Below are positions 46,430-58,851 of a stretch of DNA of 64,000 nt, one piece after another. This stretch comes from Panagrolaimus kolymaensis (Eukaryota; Nematoda; Chromadorea; Rhabditida; Panagrolaimidae). Under the pieces are notes generated by a model that was not told the DNA's origin, searched no databases, and saw only the letters and a list, made by a program, of their open reading frames with translations. Position 1 is the stretch's first letter. The number at the start of each line of letters is the position of its first letter. The stretch lies in NCBI GenBank assembly GCA_028622995.1, contig JAJQJQ010000092.1, forward strand, positions 183,641-247,640, given 5' to 3'. A program made the position numbers and the translations under genes.

Positions 46430-46530
46430 ACGCACAATAAGGTCATGATGTTTTAACACGAAAAAAAAATGCGACAAAAATAAAATTTCAAAAATTTATG
46501 AATTTACGGTTTTTATTGTAATTCGTTTTT

Positions 46531-48359
46531 ATATGAAATCTTTTAATTATTTTTATTATTACTACCATATTTGGGATGTAATAAGGAAGCGATTGGTACT
46601 GAGATCCTTGCAATTGCTAAAAATTTTCAAAAACATCTGTTAGCTCAACGATGTTGTCAACAATGTTGCATATGTCATTGTTAATCGTATATCCAACATC
46701 AGATTATTTGCAAACCTCAAATTTTTATTCTGCCTAGATAACCTTATTCCTCACATCGAGAAGAAGAGGTTTCGTTCGTTTTTTTCGAAAAAAGTTTGAA
46801 ATTGGACCTAAATCATGACTTTTTGTGTATGCTAGGTTTCAATGGTGTTTTTGGGTTATAAATTTTATTTAAACAACAACAAAAAAGACAAAATAAATAA
46901 TAATTAGCATAATAAGGATAATATAAAACATATTCAATGATTATTAAGGTTTCGGAGAATGTGTTGGTTTTCAAAAAATGTGATTTTCTTAGCATTTGCT
47001 TGAGGACTGCTTCCAGGAATGCGTCTATCCAAATCATTTTTAACGTGATGGATCGATTCAATAGATTGCTCAGAGAATTTTCCCCAACTTTTATGCTCTC
47101 GAACAAAAGGCATTACGTGATGCTTCAAAACATGAAGTTTTGTTTTCTTTCCAGAGAGTCCAGGATATTTGTTGTCAATCAAAGTGAAGAATTCTTTAAT
47201 GGATTTATCCATTTCATCGATTTGGGTTTCATCTAAATCTTTAGCAACAGCAAAGGATTCCACTTTTGCAAAAGCACGAAATAATTCAGCTCCATATGCA
47301 TTAAAGTTGGGATGATCAACAAAATATTTTAAAATTTTTCTTGCATTGGGGCCGTTGTATTCCGTTGTTCCTTGATGAGTTATTACACCAATCTTTTTAA
47401 TTTCATCCAGAAGTTCTTTTGCGTTTGCATCGCCTTTTCCTTTGCAATATTTGATGATTGAATTAACAGCAGTTATGCAAATATGAACGACTGGTGGAAC
47501 ATATCGATTGATGGGAATTTGAATGAGCATTGGTTTCCTGTTGACCGATTTTTTTTCTTTCTTTAAAGCAACAAGTTGTCGGGGATTCAAATCTTCTGCA
47601 GCTTTTTCAACTTCATCACCAGCAGCTGATAAAGTTTCAATGGTTCTTAAAGAAGAGTCGGGAATTATTCGATAGTTGACCAATCTTTACTATGAATTGT
47701 GCAAAACATACATGGGCAAGTGGCACTTCCACCTTGAAGACCAAGTGTGGTTCCACTCATTTTACAATCAGCAATAAAAGAACTAAAAAAATGAAATAAG
47801 TAATGACTGATTCTTGATAAAAAAAAATTCAGATGAAAAAAATAATATCGCAGAATCAAGACAAAGCGTTTCCCAAGGAAGCACTTGATGCACTTGTGGG
47901 TCATTTGAAAGGAATTAAGATGACCTTCGAGTGAAAACTTCAACATTTTTATTAAGAAATGAACGAATAATGCATTTTTGAATAAATTAAAGCTTTTTTC
48001 AGCAAAAAGTAATGAAATGCTATGTTAATTATGTACATAAATGTAAATTAACGCATAGCCTGCACAAAAAGTCATGATTTAGGTCCAATTTCAAACTTTT
48101 TTCGAAAAAAACGAACGAAACCTCTTCTTCTCGATGTGAGGAATAAGGTTATCTAGGCAGAATAAAAATTTGAGGTTTGCAAATAATCTGATGTTGGATA
48201 TACGATTAACAATGACATATGCAACATTGTTGACAACATCGTTGAGCTAACAGATGTTTTTGAAAATTTTTAGCAATTGCAAGGATCTCAGTACTAATCG
48301 CTTCCTTATTACATCCCAAATATGGTAGTAATAATAAAAATAATTAAAAGATTTCATAT
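46531..48359. mobile_element. DNA transposon remnant, copy 2
   Basis: Same element as at 30,866-32,694, carried along by the tandem duplication: arms at 46,531-46,827 and 48,063-48,359. It shares the same flanks and is not an independent insertion. Confidence 0.7.
46934..47946 (-). pseudogene. RAG1/Transib- or CMC-like transposase fragment, copy 2
   Basis: Translationally identical to the fragment in unit 1: frames 47,946-47,665 and 47,683-46,934, with the same phase break. It carries the same Asp, CxxC, H-x4-H and Glu positions. Confidence 0.65.
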
Positions 48360-48427
48360 TAATTAAAAAAATCATCGAAAATCATAAGTACTATAGTTTC
48401 TTAATTTTTGTTTAAAATATTTTTTAG

Positions 48428-51400
48428 CCTTTTTTTGGTCCCATCACGGTCAAAAATGACCTTAAAGTGCAAACGACATACTGTACGAATAATAAAAAGT
48501 TACGAATCTCCAAAAGTTCAAAGGCTATATTGTACTTCGATAGAAGTGAGACCGCCTCCAAGTTCATTGGATTCAAGTTCCTTAACATCTTATAGCGAAT
48601 CCACCCAATCTTCAATGAGATCAACGCCAGAACAACACGAAATTGATAATAAAAAGGTTTTGTTTTTTAGTTATTTGCTTTCATAATTTTTTCCTATTAT
48701 TTTTTGTCGCCTTTTATACTCTGTGAAAATTGTTGTTCGTTATTACTCTTGCTTCCGTTCAAGTTTACTTTTACCTTTCCAGAATTTTTATCTTTTTTTA
48801 ACCGGTTAATTTTGGCTGCTTTTTTAAATTTAAAAACCTATTTTTGAAAAAAAAAAAAAATTTTTGCAGTTTTTAAGTTAAATTAGGACAGTAGTGTAGT
48901 TAGTGATAAGTGGTTCCCGGATTTGTCCACTTTAAAAAATCATCATCTCATCTCACTAATTTTTATTATTGCTTGTTTCTTTTCATGTTTTGTTAAGAGT
49001 GAAAATAATTTTCTTTCTCATTTGTAAAGTAAGTTTAGTTTCAAATTTTTTTTGTTGCTAAAAGTATAAAGTTATGGCTTTAAAAAAGAATTTTTCACCT
49101 TCATCATCTTTTTTTAACTTTACTCATTTCCATTCTTACTTTTTCGCTTTGTCATTGGCATGCATGTTAACTTTTGGGATTTTTTCTTTCATTATTTTTT
49201 ATGCTAAAAAAGTAAAGAAAAAATTCTCACTTTTTTCTTGACTTTTCTTTAACATGGAATTATTTAAGTAAATATAAGTAATAAGGTAGCGGTTATTAAA
49301 GGCGATTAACTTTTAGCAAATAAGAAAAAAGTGTATATTTTCAAATTGTTTATATTTTTTTGTCTTCTTTTTATTTTTCATTTTTTTTTAAACTGAAGCT
49401 GCTTTTTGTTTGTTTCCATGGGTGCGTAGAAAAACTAACTTAAAAAGACAAAAAAAATAATAACAGTCAATAAAAATAAAAGTTAGCTGCAAAGGTGTTA
49501 ATTATTTCACATTTTTTATTGATTTATTTTTTACATTATCTGATAATTGTTTTGTCTAATCGCAATGAGCTGTTTTTTATATAGTTTTTTTTGCCTTTTT
49601 TAATGCGTTTTTGTGCAAAGACCAAAAATTTTCCCATTCAAAATAATGGAAAACGTCATAGTCTAAACCATCCTATTTTTAAAGTGAGATATGTGGAGTA
49701 TTTCAAACTGATGTTTATGCAATTTTAGTCAAAATAATTTTGAGCGTAAAAAGAAATACCGAAAGATATCATTTTTCCCCTCTTTTGCATTTTTGGAATT
49801 TTTTAACTTCCTGACTTTTTTTATCATGTTTTACTCACTTTATTCTCTGCATTTCTTAAAAAATTATTATGATAAAAAAATTTAATAGCCAACCAAAAAT
49901 TCGAACTTTTTTTTAGTTTTTATCGATCTTAATAATTTTTGGAAAAAAATCTTTAATATTTGTTTAGTCCCGTTTTTACTCTTCAATTATTATTGTCAAA
50001 AAAAATTTTCTTTCCGTCAATGAAAAAAATAGGCATTTACATGGAATGCACAGCGGTCATGCCTTATTTCTTCTTCTTTTTCTTGGTTAAAAGCACTGAC
50101 GTCGACAGCAAATATTGTCGTCTGTCATCATCGGTCATCTTAAAACTATTTTTTTACTTCGACGGTGACATTTTTGAATAAATGTTATTTGAGGTTTTTC
50201 TTTTTTTCTGGATTACTTCCGTACATTCACTCGCGCAAGTTTACTTTTTTTCTTTCGAAGAAATATTATTAAAAAAGAAACATTCAAATAAATGAAAATG
50301 ATAAATAACTAACCATTGGATTTTTTTGTGTTCTTTTCTTTGTTGAATTATCAACTAAAAAAAGAAGATTTTCCTTTGTTTGACCACCATCTGTTGTCTT
50401 TTTAATATATAAAAAAAACTTCCATCTGTTTAGTTTTCACTTATTCACTCTTTCTTTACCTTTCTATGATATGGGTCTTTGGATTCGATTATACCGGAAG
50501 AAATAAAAAAAATACATAAAAGTATGCAGAAGAAAAAAAAACTTGAAAAAAGAAAGAAAAAGTATATATTTACTTTTTCCAACTAACTCCCCCTTTTTTT
50601 CCTTTAGGCGTCATGAGTCAGTAAAATAAATCTTTTTTTCTTCAATATCTTCTTCTGTGGCTGCTTTTATTTTGTTTGTTTCGCGCCAATGACTATATTC
50701 ATTTTTTTATTTGAATCTGCCCGAAAAAAAAGGAAGAAGTGAGGATTCATTTTTAATGCATTTTTTTTTCTGGTGATTTCCTCCTTCCTGAGTTCCTTCA
50801 TCATCATCATTTGTTGATCAAACTCAAAATAAAAACTTTTTTTTTGCTTGCTTCATTGGTATTTTGGAAATAAAAGCAGCAACAAAAAAAGATCATTTGG
50901 AAATGCTTAACAAAAAATTGCCAACTTTTTTTATTATTGAAAAAATACCAATAATATTAGAAAAGAAAGCATCGAAAAGGGTAATTTAATTTTTATCTTA
51001 ATTTTATTTTTGATAAGCTTTTTTCTTTGTTTTTTGTCCTTACAAATATTTTTCGTTTTTTGTGTAATGTCTTTAACGAAGCTAGCTTGCCGTTGTTGAA
51101 CTATCGACGACGTTTTTTTCTTCCTTGATTTGTCATGTTCTTGTTGTTGCTGACGCTTGAGTCGTTATTTTTTTTCTTTCACCTTTTTTGAATCAATAAT
51201 ATTTTTTTATTTTTAAAAAGCGCTATTATTCATTCTTATTTTTATATTTTTGTATTGCACCTTTTAAACTTAAAAACTTTTTTTAGAAACGCCAGCCAGC
51301 CGGTTCTAGGACGGTGGTTGGCGGATCCGTTGGAAAATCAGCGGCTTCAATGCAGCCTCCACCAGCAAGATTATGTCGATTGGTAATTAAAACTTTTCTT

Positions 51401-53215
51401 TATTATTGCCTTTAAACTTAAAGTCAATTTGCATTTTTTATAGGAGAAGCATTCCCTCACCGATGAATTTGGATTTAATCTTCACGCGGAACGTGGAAAA
51501 GGCCATTTTATTGGCTCAGTTGATTTGGGTGGAATTGGTGATCGAGCTGGATTGGTTATGGGCCAACGGATTGTTGGTGTAAATGATAAATTAATTTATC
51601 CTGATACTCCTCACAAGGTTTGTAAAAGCGAAGAAGAAGAAAAACACAGAGGCGAAGGAGAGATGAATCACGTCGTTGCATAATTTTTTGTATAAAATAC
51701 ATTTAACGAGGTCTTTTACAATTTGTTAAAAAAAGAGGGAAAAGGACATGATTTTTTTCATTTGGTTTTTGTTGTTTTTATAAGCGAAAAAAATCGTAAA
51801 CTAAAATTGCCTTAAAAACAAAAAATAAATATTTTACATTGTTTTTTTTTATTGTTTCGCATGTTTTAACTCCGCCGATGAATCATTGCATCGACATTTT
51901 CTTCTTTTGACCGCTTGTTCGCAATTTTTTTTGGCTTTCGATGCTTTTTTGCTTTTGCGCAAAAGAATACATTTAACCCCAACTTTTTTTTTATAGGAAG
52001 TTGTTGGCCTCATCAAAAAAGACCCTCTTTGTACGGAATTGCTTGTGGTATCGGAGGAAGTTGATCGATGGTACGCTGAAAACAGTGCACAATATACTTT
52101 TGAGAACGCTGTTCGTTATAATTCTGAGCCCATTCCACGGCCATCACTTATTAAGCCTGACATTATGGTAAGTTTCTAACTTATTCCTCCAAATTTGAAT
52201 AATTTAGAAATAATTTTTTTCAGGTCACAAGCAGCTACGAGAAACTCCAAGTAGGCTTTAAAAAAAATTGAGATTGCTCCTTTTTTTCGTATTTTTCTTT
52301 CTCAAAAACTTTTTTCAAAATCTATCGTTTAGTTATTCTTTATTTTTTTCTTTAGCCCGAAAAAGACGAACTCGTTGAAACTCAACCTGTCGATCCAGAG
52401 AGTTATGGCAGAAATGAAATGGATGATAGCATTCAACAAACATCCACTGTTTCCACAACTCAAGTTCTCAAAGTTTCTGAACCTTATGTACCCACGGAAG
52501 AGGATCATAAAGTCACGGATGATTTGATTGATCAAATTTTTAAGGATGTTCCTTTGGTTCCTGTGAGAGGTTTAGATAACTTTGAATCTGATGATCATCA
52601 TAGCACCAGCACCCTTACAAAGCAAAATGAATTTATGCCATTGCCAGCATATCCCCATTCTGGAATACAACAATCAGGCCACCGATCCTCATCAAGCTCA
52701 TCTTCTTCTGATTCCAATGTATGATTATTTTCTTTCTTTTTTAGTTATTTTTTTAGTTTCAAACCTTTTTCTAATTATTTTTTTTATTATTTTATCTAAA
52801 TAAATTTAGAGGAAAGTTTAATTTTTTAATTTAGACCCGTCATATAACAACCACCACCACAACTCAAAATTATCGTGAACAATCTCCTAGACCAGTTCCA
52901 CTTGTAACTCCACCAGTGATGACCACAACCACTAATCGATCCCCTATGCCAATCGATAATAATCGACAACAACAATATACTTCCAATTCATCTCGTGGCG
53001 CAGCTTCATCATCCATTGATACAAATGGAAATAAAAGTAATTCGATTGAATTTGTGTGTTTTTAATTATCCAAAAAATAAAACCCGTTTTTAGATTTGGA
53101 TATTTTTACTATGAGTGCAAAAGAAGCTCGACGTGCAATGTCTCGACAAAAGAAAGATCCTCGTAAAGAACAATTAACAAATGAACAAAAGCATCGAATG
53201 ATTGAAAATCTTTGA
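48428..53215 (+). pseudogene. nrfl-1: partial nrfl-1 copy lacking PDZ1
   Basis: Exons 5-12 of the NHERF-like gene are present intact (first exon 48,428-48,656, last ending 53,215), encoding the Ser-rich linker, PDZ2 and the ERM-binding tail. Exons 1-3 (PDZ1) are absent. Only the last 12 nt of exon 4 remain (46,430-46,441), fused to an exon of the truncated gene upstream. Reading from that gene, the fusion exon stops in frame before the donor, so no in-frame chimera is expected. A Met in exon 5 (MTLKCKRHTV) could in principle start a PDZ2-only product if a promoter exists. It is best treated as a truncated duplicate unless transcripts show otherwise. Confidence 0.75.
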
Positions 53216-54035
53216 AGAAGAAAAAAATTAAAAATAAATTGATTCCATACGAGCTTCCTTTTTCCCTTCATTATTTTCCCCGCTAGTCAAAAAATTTAAA
53301 AAGAAAATTAAATACGATTACAGCCAATAACAAAAAAAGTAATCTTCACTTTGTGAACAAAACGTTTATTTGCTCATACTCTCCCCTCGTTTTTTATAAT
53401 ACATAAAAATTTGCCACTAATTGCCTTAAATTTTTTTCTTTTATTTAATTAAAAAGGGATTTATTTTGATTTTTATTGTTTCTTTATCGTTGTAATAATT
53501 AATAATCAGACAGATTGCTCATAAATATTTAAATTTTTTATTGTAATAATAAAGATTATGTTAATAAACCATCGACAGACAGAAAAACACTTTACTGAAA
53601 AGTTGTAATACTTGGATAAAGCTTTGCAAGGTAGTAACAAAAAATAAAACTCAAACTTTGCCTATTAACAAACAAAGATAATATAATTCTTAAAATATGC
53701 ATTTTTAAAGCTCAAAAATTTGAGCACAAAACTTTCTCCTAAAATCGAGTTGAGAATTATTCAAGAATCAAACAAATTGGAAAAAAAAATATTTTATGAA
53801 ACGTTTTTTAATTTGTGAAACCCCTAAAAGAGCTAATTAAAATTTCATAATCATATTTTATTTTTATTGTAAAGGTTGTTTTTTTCTTTTTGACTTTAAT
53901 TGAGTTATGCAATCATGTAAAAAATTATAAATCCAGAGTTTTTTTTTGAAAAAGTTCAATTGAATTTCGGGAAGAAAAAAGAATTAAAAAATATAAAACC
54001 AAAAAAGGTAAAGTCTTTGCTGTTTTTTTTCGACT

Positions 54036-55060
54036 ATGCTGTGGTTTTTGTTATTTTCTGGATTTATTTTTTCTTTGACCGAAGCCAAATTTCTTGAAGT
54101 TAAAGATAGCAATGTTACGTGCGAAATTGAGCGGCAAAGAGATGATATTTTTTGTAATTATGGATCACGCCAATATTGTCTTTGCAATCATGTTACCAGT
54201 GTCTTCAAATATATGGTATGAGGATTATTTTTTAAATAGCAAATATAAAAAGAAAAAAATTTAGCCAGGTACTTGTGAACATGTAACTTTGCCTTTTCCT
54301 CAATATCGAATCAATGTCAAAATAATTTTGGTTATTAAAGAAAATAAAAATTTAACCCATTCAGAATTGGAAGAAAAAATTCGAAAATACATGAATCAAT
54401 ATGTTGGAGTTCCTTTACAACAATGGGATGGCATGGTAAGCCTCATTTTCTAAAAAAAAAAACATAGCCGCTATTTAAAATAACGCCAAAAATTTGAATT
54501 AAAATCAAATATTCAAGAAACATTTGTTTTTTAGTTTCATGCCACATTTCTTCGAAAAAAATGCAATAAATTTATTCCAAATACTTTGGATATTTATTTA
54601 AGCATATTTGAACCTCGAAATCAAGATGGAATTGTTTTGAATATTACAGAGATGTTTAAGGAACTTATCAATAAAGAAGACAGCGGATTTGTCATCAAGT
54701 CAATTCGAAAAATCGAAGTTTGTTTATTTTGAAAAAATTATTTAGAAATAAATTCCTAACTTATTTTAGGATTCTTCTGTACCTCGAGTTTTTGCAATCA
54801 GACATTTTGCTCCGATTAAAATTACCGACGCTGATATTGATTTATTAAATAGTCAAGAAAAGCCAGACAGCACTCGAGATTTGCTTCTTTTCCTTTTAAA
54901 AAATTATGTTTTCGAAAGTGTTCTATTTTTATTTGGAATTTTAGCGAATGGATACATTTTTTATCGAATGATTAAATATTGTAAACAAGGCAGAGTTAGA
55001 TTTGCTGAATATGCTGAACCTGGCATGATTATTATAAGCAAAAATAAATTTGATAAATAA
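54036..55060 (+). CDS. single-pass type I membrane protein, copy 2
   Basis: Identical in translation to 38,372-39,396 (274 aa, four exons; first exon 54,036-54,215): signal peptide, Cys-rich head, ectodomain, one membrane segment and a short basic tail. Flanking sequence is also duplicated, so promoter and terminator should be intact. If the duplication is real, dosage is doubled. Confidence 0.65.
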
Positions 55061-55272
55061 AATCAATTCTATGTTTTTCTTTTTTATTATTTTTATTATT
55101 TTTTTGATGGCTTTAAATACTTTTTCAATTAATTCTTCTAAATAAAAAAAACGTTGTTACCAAGAATTTTCATTTTCTTTTTTAAATTGTTAAAATTTCA
55201 GTGAAAGAACGGTTTTAGAACAATAAACATTTTGCTTTTATGGTTAAAAAAACATAAATCAAAAAAACTTAC

Positions 55273-55598
55273 AGCTTGATAATATTTGTTTAAATCATAT
55301 TTAATTTTACCTTCTGGGGCTTTAATAGAATTGAATGGAGTGAAAATTGAGAGTGGTGAATCATTCAAAGTTTCATTGATATATTTTGAAATATCAATGG
55401 TATTTTGTTGTTTAATTTCAGGAACACAAATGGGCGTGAATGGTTTAGAATTTTCAGGATCTAAAACAATTTTAAGATTATTTAAAATTTCTTTTGGATC
55501 ATATTGTGCCCACATATTTGAATGTGCCTGACTCCTGATACGAAAATAATTGTTGGAAGTTTAGATGGATTAAATTTTGAACTTATTTCACCATCAAC
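55273..55598 (-). pseudogene. serpin-like fragment, copy 2
   Basis: Same frames and same phase break as the fragment at 39,609-39,934. The break is therefore older than the duplication and is not a random sequencing error in one copy. Confidence 0.35.
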
Positions 55599-55628
55599 CT
55601 ACATAAATATTTTTTGAATATTTTAAAA

Positions 55629-56014
55629 TTTGGAAAAAAAAAATCGCTTTAAAATATTTAAACAAATGAGAAAATAGAAAAAATAACAACAGATAATGTT
55701 GTCTCCAATCCTTTAAAAAATAAATGCCTCAATGAAAAAAAAATATATTGGCTCTTATTTTTGCGAAATATCCGGACTAAGAAGACAAAAGAAGAATCTT
55801 TTTGTTTTGACCATCATCGTGTGATGAAGAAAAAATGAGATGCGACTGTTCTTTTGAGCGGCGAATGGCGAGGAGCAATAAAAAATTAGCAAATTAAAAA
55901 ATGGGATGCCATCAAAGTATCTTTTTGTGTGTCGAAAAGTATTTGTTTGTTGTGAGATTAACACAATAAAAAAAGAAGAAAGAGACTCTGGTCAAGAAAT
56001 GTCAACAAAGGAAA
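55629..56014 (+). repeat. dispersed repeat family R, copy in unit 2
   Basis: Tandem-duplicated counterpart of 39,965-40,350, with no differences noticed. Confidence 0.45.
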
Positions 56015-56319
56015 AAAATAATGCTAAAAAATATTTGTTGCGTTAAGGATTAACGGAAGAAAAAAAAATGTCATCCAAAAAAATTTGCATTTATTTATTG
56101 CTGCTTGTCATCTTCTCCGAACTATATTTTTAATGCCAAACCTAGGTGCATAAAACTTTAGTCAGGGCTAAGCGGGTGGCATGTATCAATTAACAAGCAA
56201 CTTTGGATACCAATAATTTGTATCAATTATATTTATTATCAAACAAAAGCATATTTTTAAAAAAATTAAAAACTAAACAAAAGATCATTGAAAAATTGCA
56301 CCCAATCATTATTTTTTAT

Positions 56320-58851
56320 CTAATACATATTTTGGTTCATAGCGCATTCAGGAAAAAATTTGGACACAACATCTCGATTAAAAGCAGGAGTATTTACTTT
56401 ATCCGCCCAATCTTTAGCTAAAGGTTTATTCCATGTTGAACCATCATCGGGAATGGAAGGCCTCAACATTTCTTCAATGGATCTAGTTAATTGTAAAGGC
56501 AATTTAGGAATTATTCCAAATGAAGATTGCCCAGGAATTTCAAGAGTTGTTGGACGTGGAGTTGTAATCGTTGAAGTCGTTGTTGAGCATGTTTGAGAAG
56601 GTTGTAATTCCGTTATCATACAATTATTATTACTATTTGTATTATTTGAATAAATTTGAGGATATGCATCATAAAAAGATGTTTGATTAAAACGTGATGT
56701 GGCATTATTTGAAGAATAAAATGCTGCCGCAGCTGCTGCAGCGGCGGTTGCTTCATTTGAAGTTAAAGTTTGTACGGGTAAAGCTGGAGATATATGAGGA
56801 TTTGAAGAGGAATTATTTTGTGGAAATGTGGATGGTGATAAGCTCGCCACCAATGAAACAACCGATGGAGAATCCGCTGAATTTGGTGCGTGATAATTTG
56901 ATGAAGTCTGAACCTATAAGTTAGCTATTTTCTAAATGTTTATAAAACTTAAAATAAAAAGACCTGTAAACTTGAAAAAGCTGAAGCAAAGGTAGATAAA
57001 TGCCAATTATAATTTTCAAATGGTCTTATTCTATCATTTATAGCTATTTGAGGTGGTGGTTGTTGCTGTTGTTGTTGTTGTTGTGGAGGAATAGGTGTAG
57101 CTTGCCTCTTTTCATATCCATTTGATGCGGAGGTGCTTGAAGGAACAGTAAAATATCCAGAATTAAGTTGAGGAAATCTCAAATAATCTGTGGTATCAGG
57201 ATTGAATAAATTTTTTAAAATATATGCGCACGGTTTATCATTGTTAGTGTTGGGATTATTTTCATTTAAGGGATATTTTGCTTGTAAATGATTAAAAAGG
57301 CAATCAGCTGCACTCTAAAAATTTTTTTTCGTGTAAACGCACTTTTTCACCCAAAAAAATTATAACTCACAATAAGTGCAGGAACAATCAAAAGATAATT
57401 CGCAAATTTAGCGTATGCTGATTGAGAAGAATTAGAAATTTTTGAACCTCGTTTTATTAATCTCATTAAAAGATCTTCAAATTGATTTCTAAGTTCTTGA
57501 AGCGTTTCACTCGCTAAAGGTCGAATACCTTTGATGGATGGATCCAATGTAACTATGGCTCGCAACAAAGTCATTTCGGTTCCAGACGCTGACATTTTTT
57601 TCAATGGATTTATTATATCTTCCATAACCGATAATGGAAGAGATTTGTCTCTATAAAGTTTTTACATTTAAAAAAGTAAATTAAATTATAAAAACTTACT
57701 CATCTTTTAAAATACTCAAAAAATGGGTATCACTTTGAAAATTTTTAATTCCAGATGCTACTAAACTAAAAATTACTGATCGTGTGTAAACATTTTGAAC
57801 GATAGCAATTTTATCTTCCACGGTTATTGAACCTTGAGGTGAAACTTTTAGAGCTATGCGACACAGGCTATTAACAAAATCCACTACTTCGATTACACGC
57901 CATAAAGCTGTTGCGGAATAATCAGAAGTTGGTATATTTGGTGAAGCATTTTCCAATTTGGCCTAAATTTTAGTAAAGTCTTTTTTTAAATTAAAAATAT
58001 AAAAAACCTACTTCTTCCGCAATAAATAAAGTTCTTTCATTGATTAAACTTTTAAGAGTAAATTTATTTAATGATTCTGAACTAATTTGATGGGCAGCTT
58101 TTGGAATTTCGCTATCGATTTTAAGAATGGTTTGTAAGAGTTGCCTAAAAATAAAATAACTTTTAAAAATATTAATAAACAAAGTAAAAATGTTGTTTTA
58201 CCTTTGCTGCAAACTTAAAAGTTTCAAGTAATCATCTTCACCAAAATCTCCAAGCTTTTCAACTTTCAAACTATTGATTTGTTGTAAAATTTGTTTGCTT
58301 TTAGTTCGACCAAGTTTTTGTTTAACTGCCTGATCTCTATCTGGTCTAACCGCTACAAAAAGATAAAAGAATAAAATAAAAGAATTTATGTATGTTTTTT
58401 TTTGTTAAAAATATTTAGTAACATACCATCAGGATTCATTCCAACTTGTAAACATCGTCGAAAACGACAATACCGGCAACTATTTCTTTCATATTTGTCT
58501 ACTACGCAATTCTTTTCATACCTGCACACATATTTATTTCTCCCTTCTTTAACTGCGCGTCGAAAAAATCCTTTGCAACTAAAATCACGCAAAACTTTTA
58601 CAAAAGTCTTTCAAAATTAAAAAATAATACCCAAAGCAAGCCAAAGTGCCATAATGTAATTTAGCTGGACTATCTCCGCATACGGCACAACACCGAAGAG
58701 GTCTAACTCCACCTGATGATACTGTACTGGAACGTCGACCACGAGGAGAAACCATATTATCGTCAATTTGAATTGGTGGAGTATTATTTGAATTATTTAA
58801 AGGTGTAGTGGAGGAAGGAGTATCTACAGTAAGATAATCAAATTGATTCAT
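56320..58851 (-). CDS. HNF4-like nuclear hormone receptor, copy 2
   Basis: Eight exons at a constant offset of 15,664 from the copy at 40,656-43,187; all exon translations are the same (714 aa). Both splice sites of each exon and about 3 kb of upstream DNA are present, so this copy looks complete. It encodes the same C4 zinc-finger domain, ligand-binding domain and long Gln/Ala/Ser-rich tail. Confidence 0.8.
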
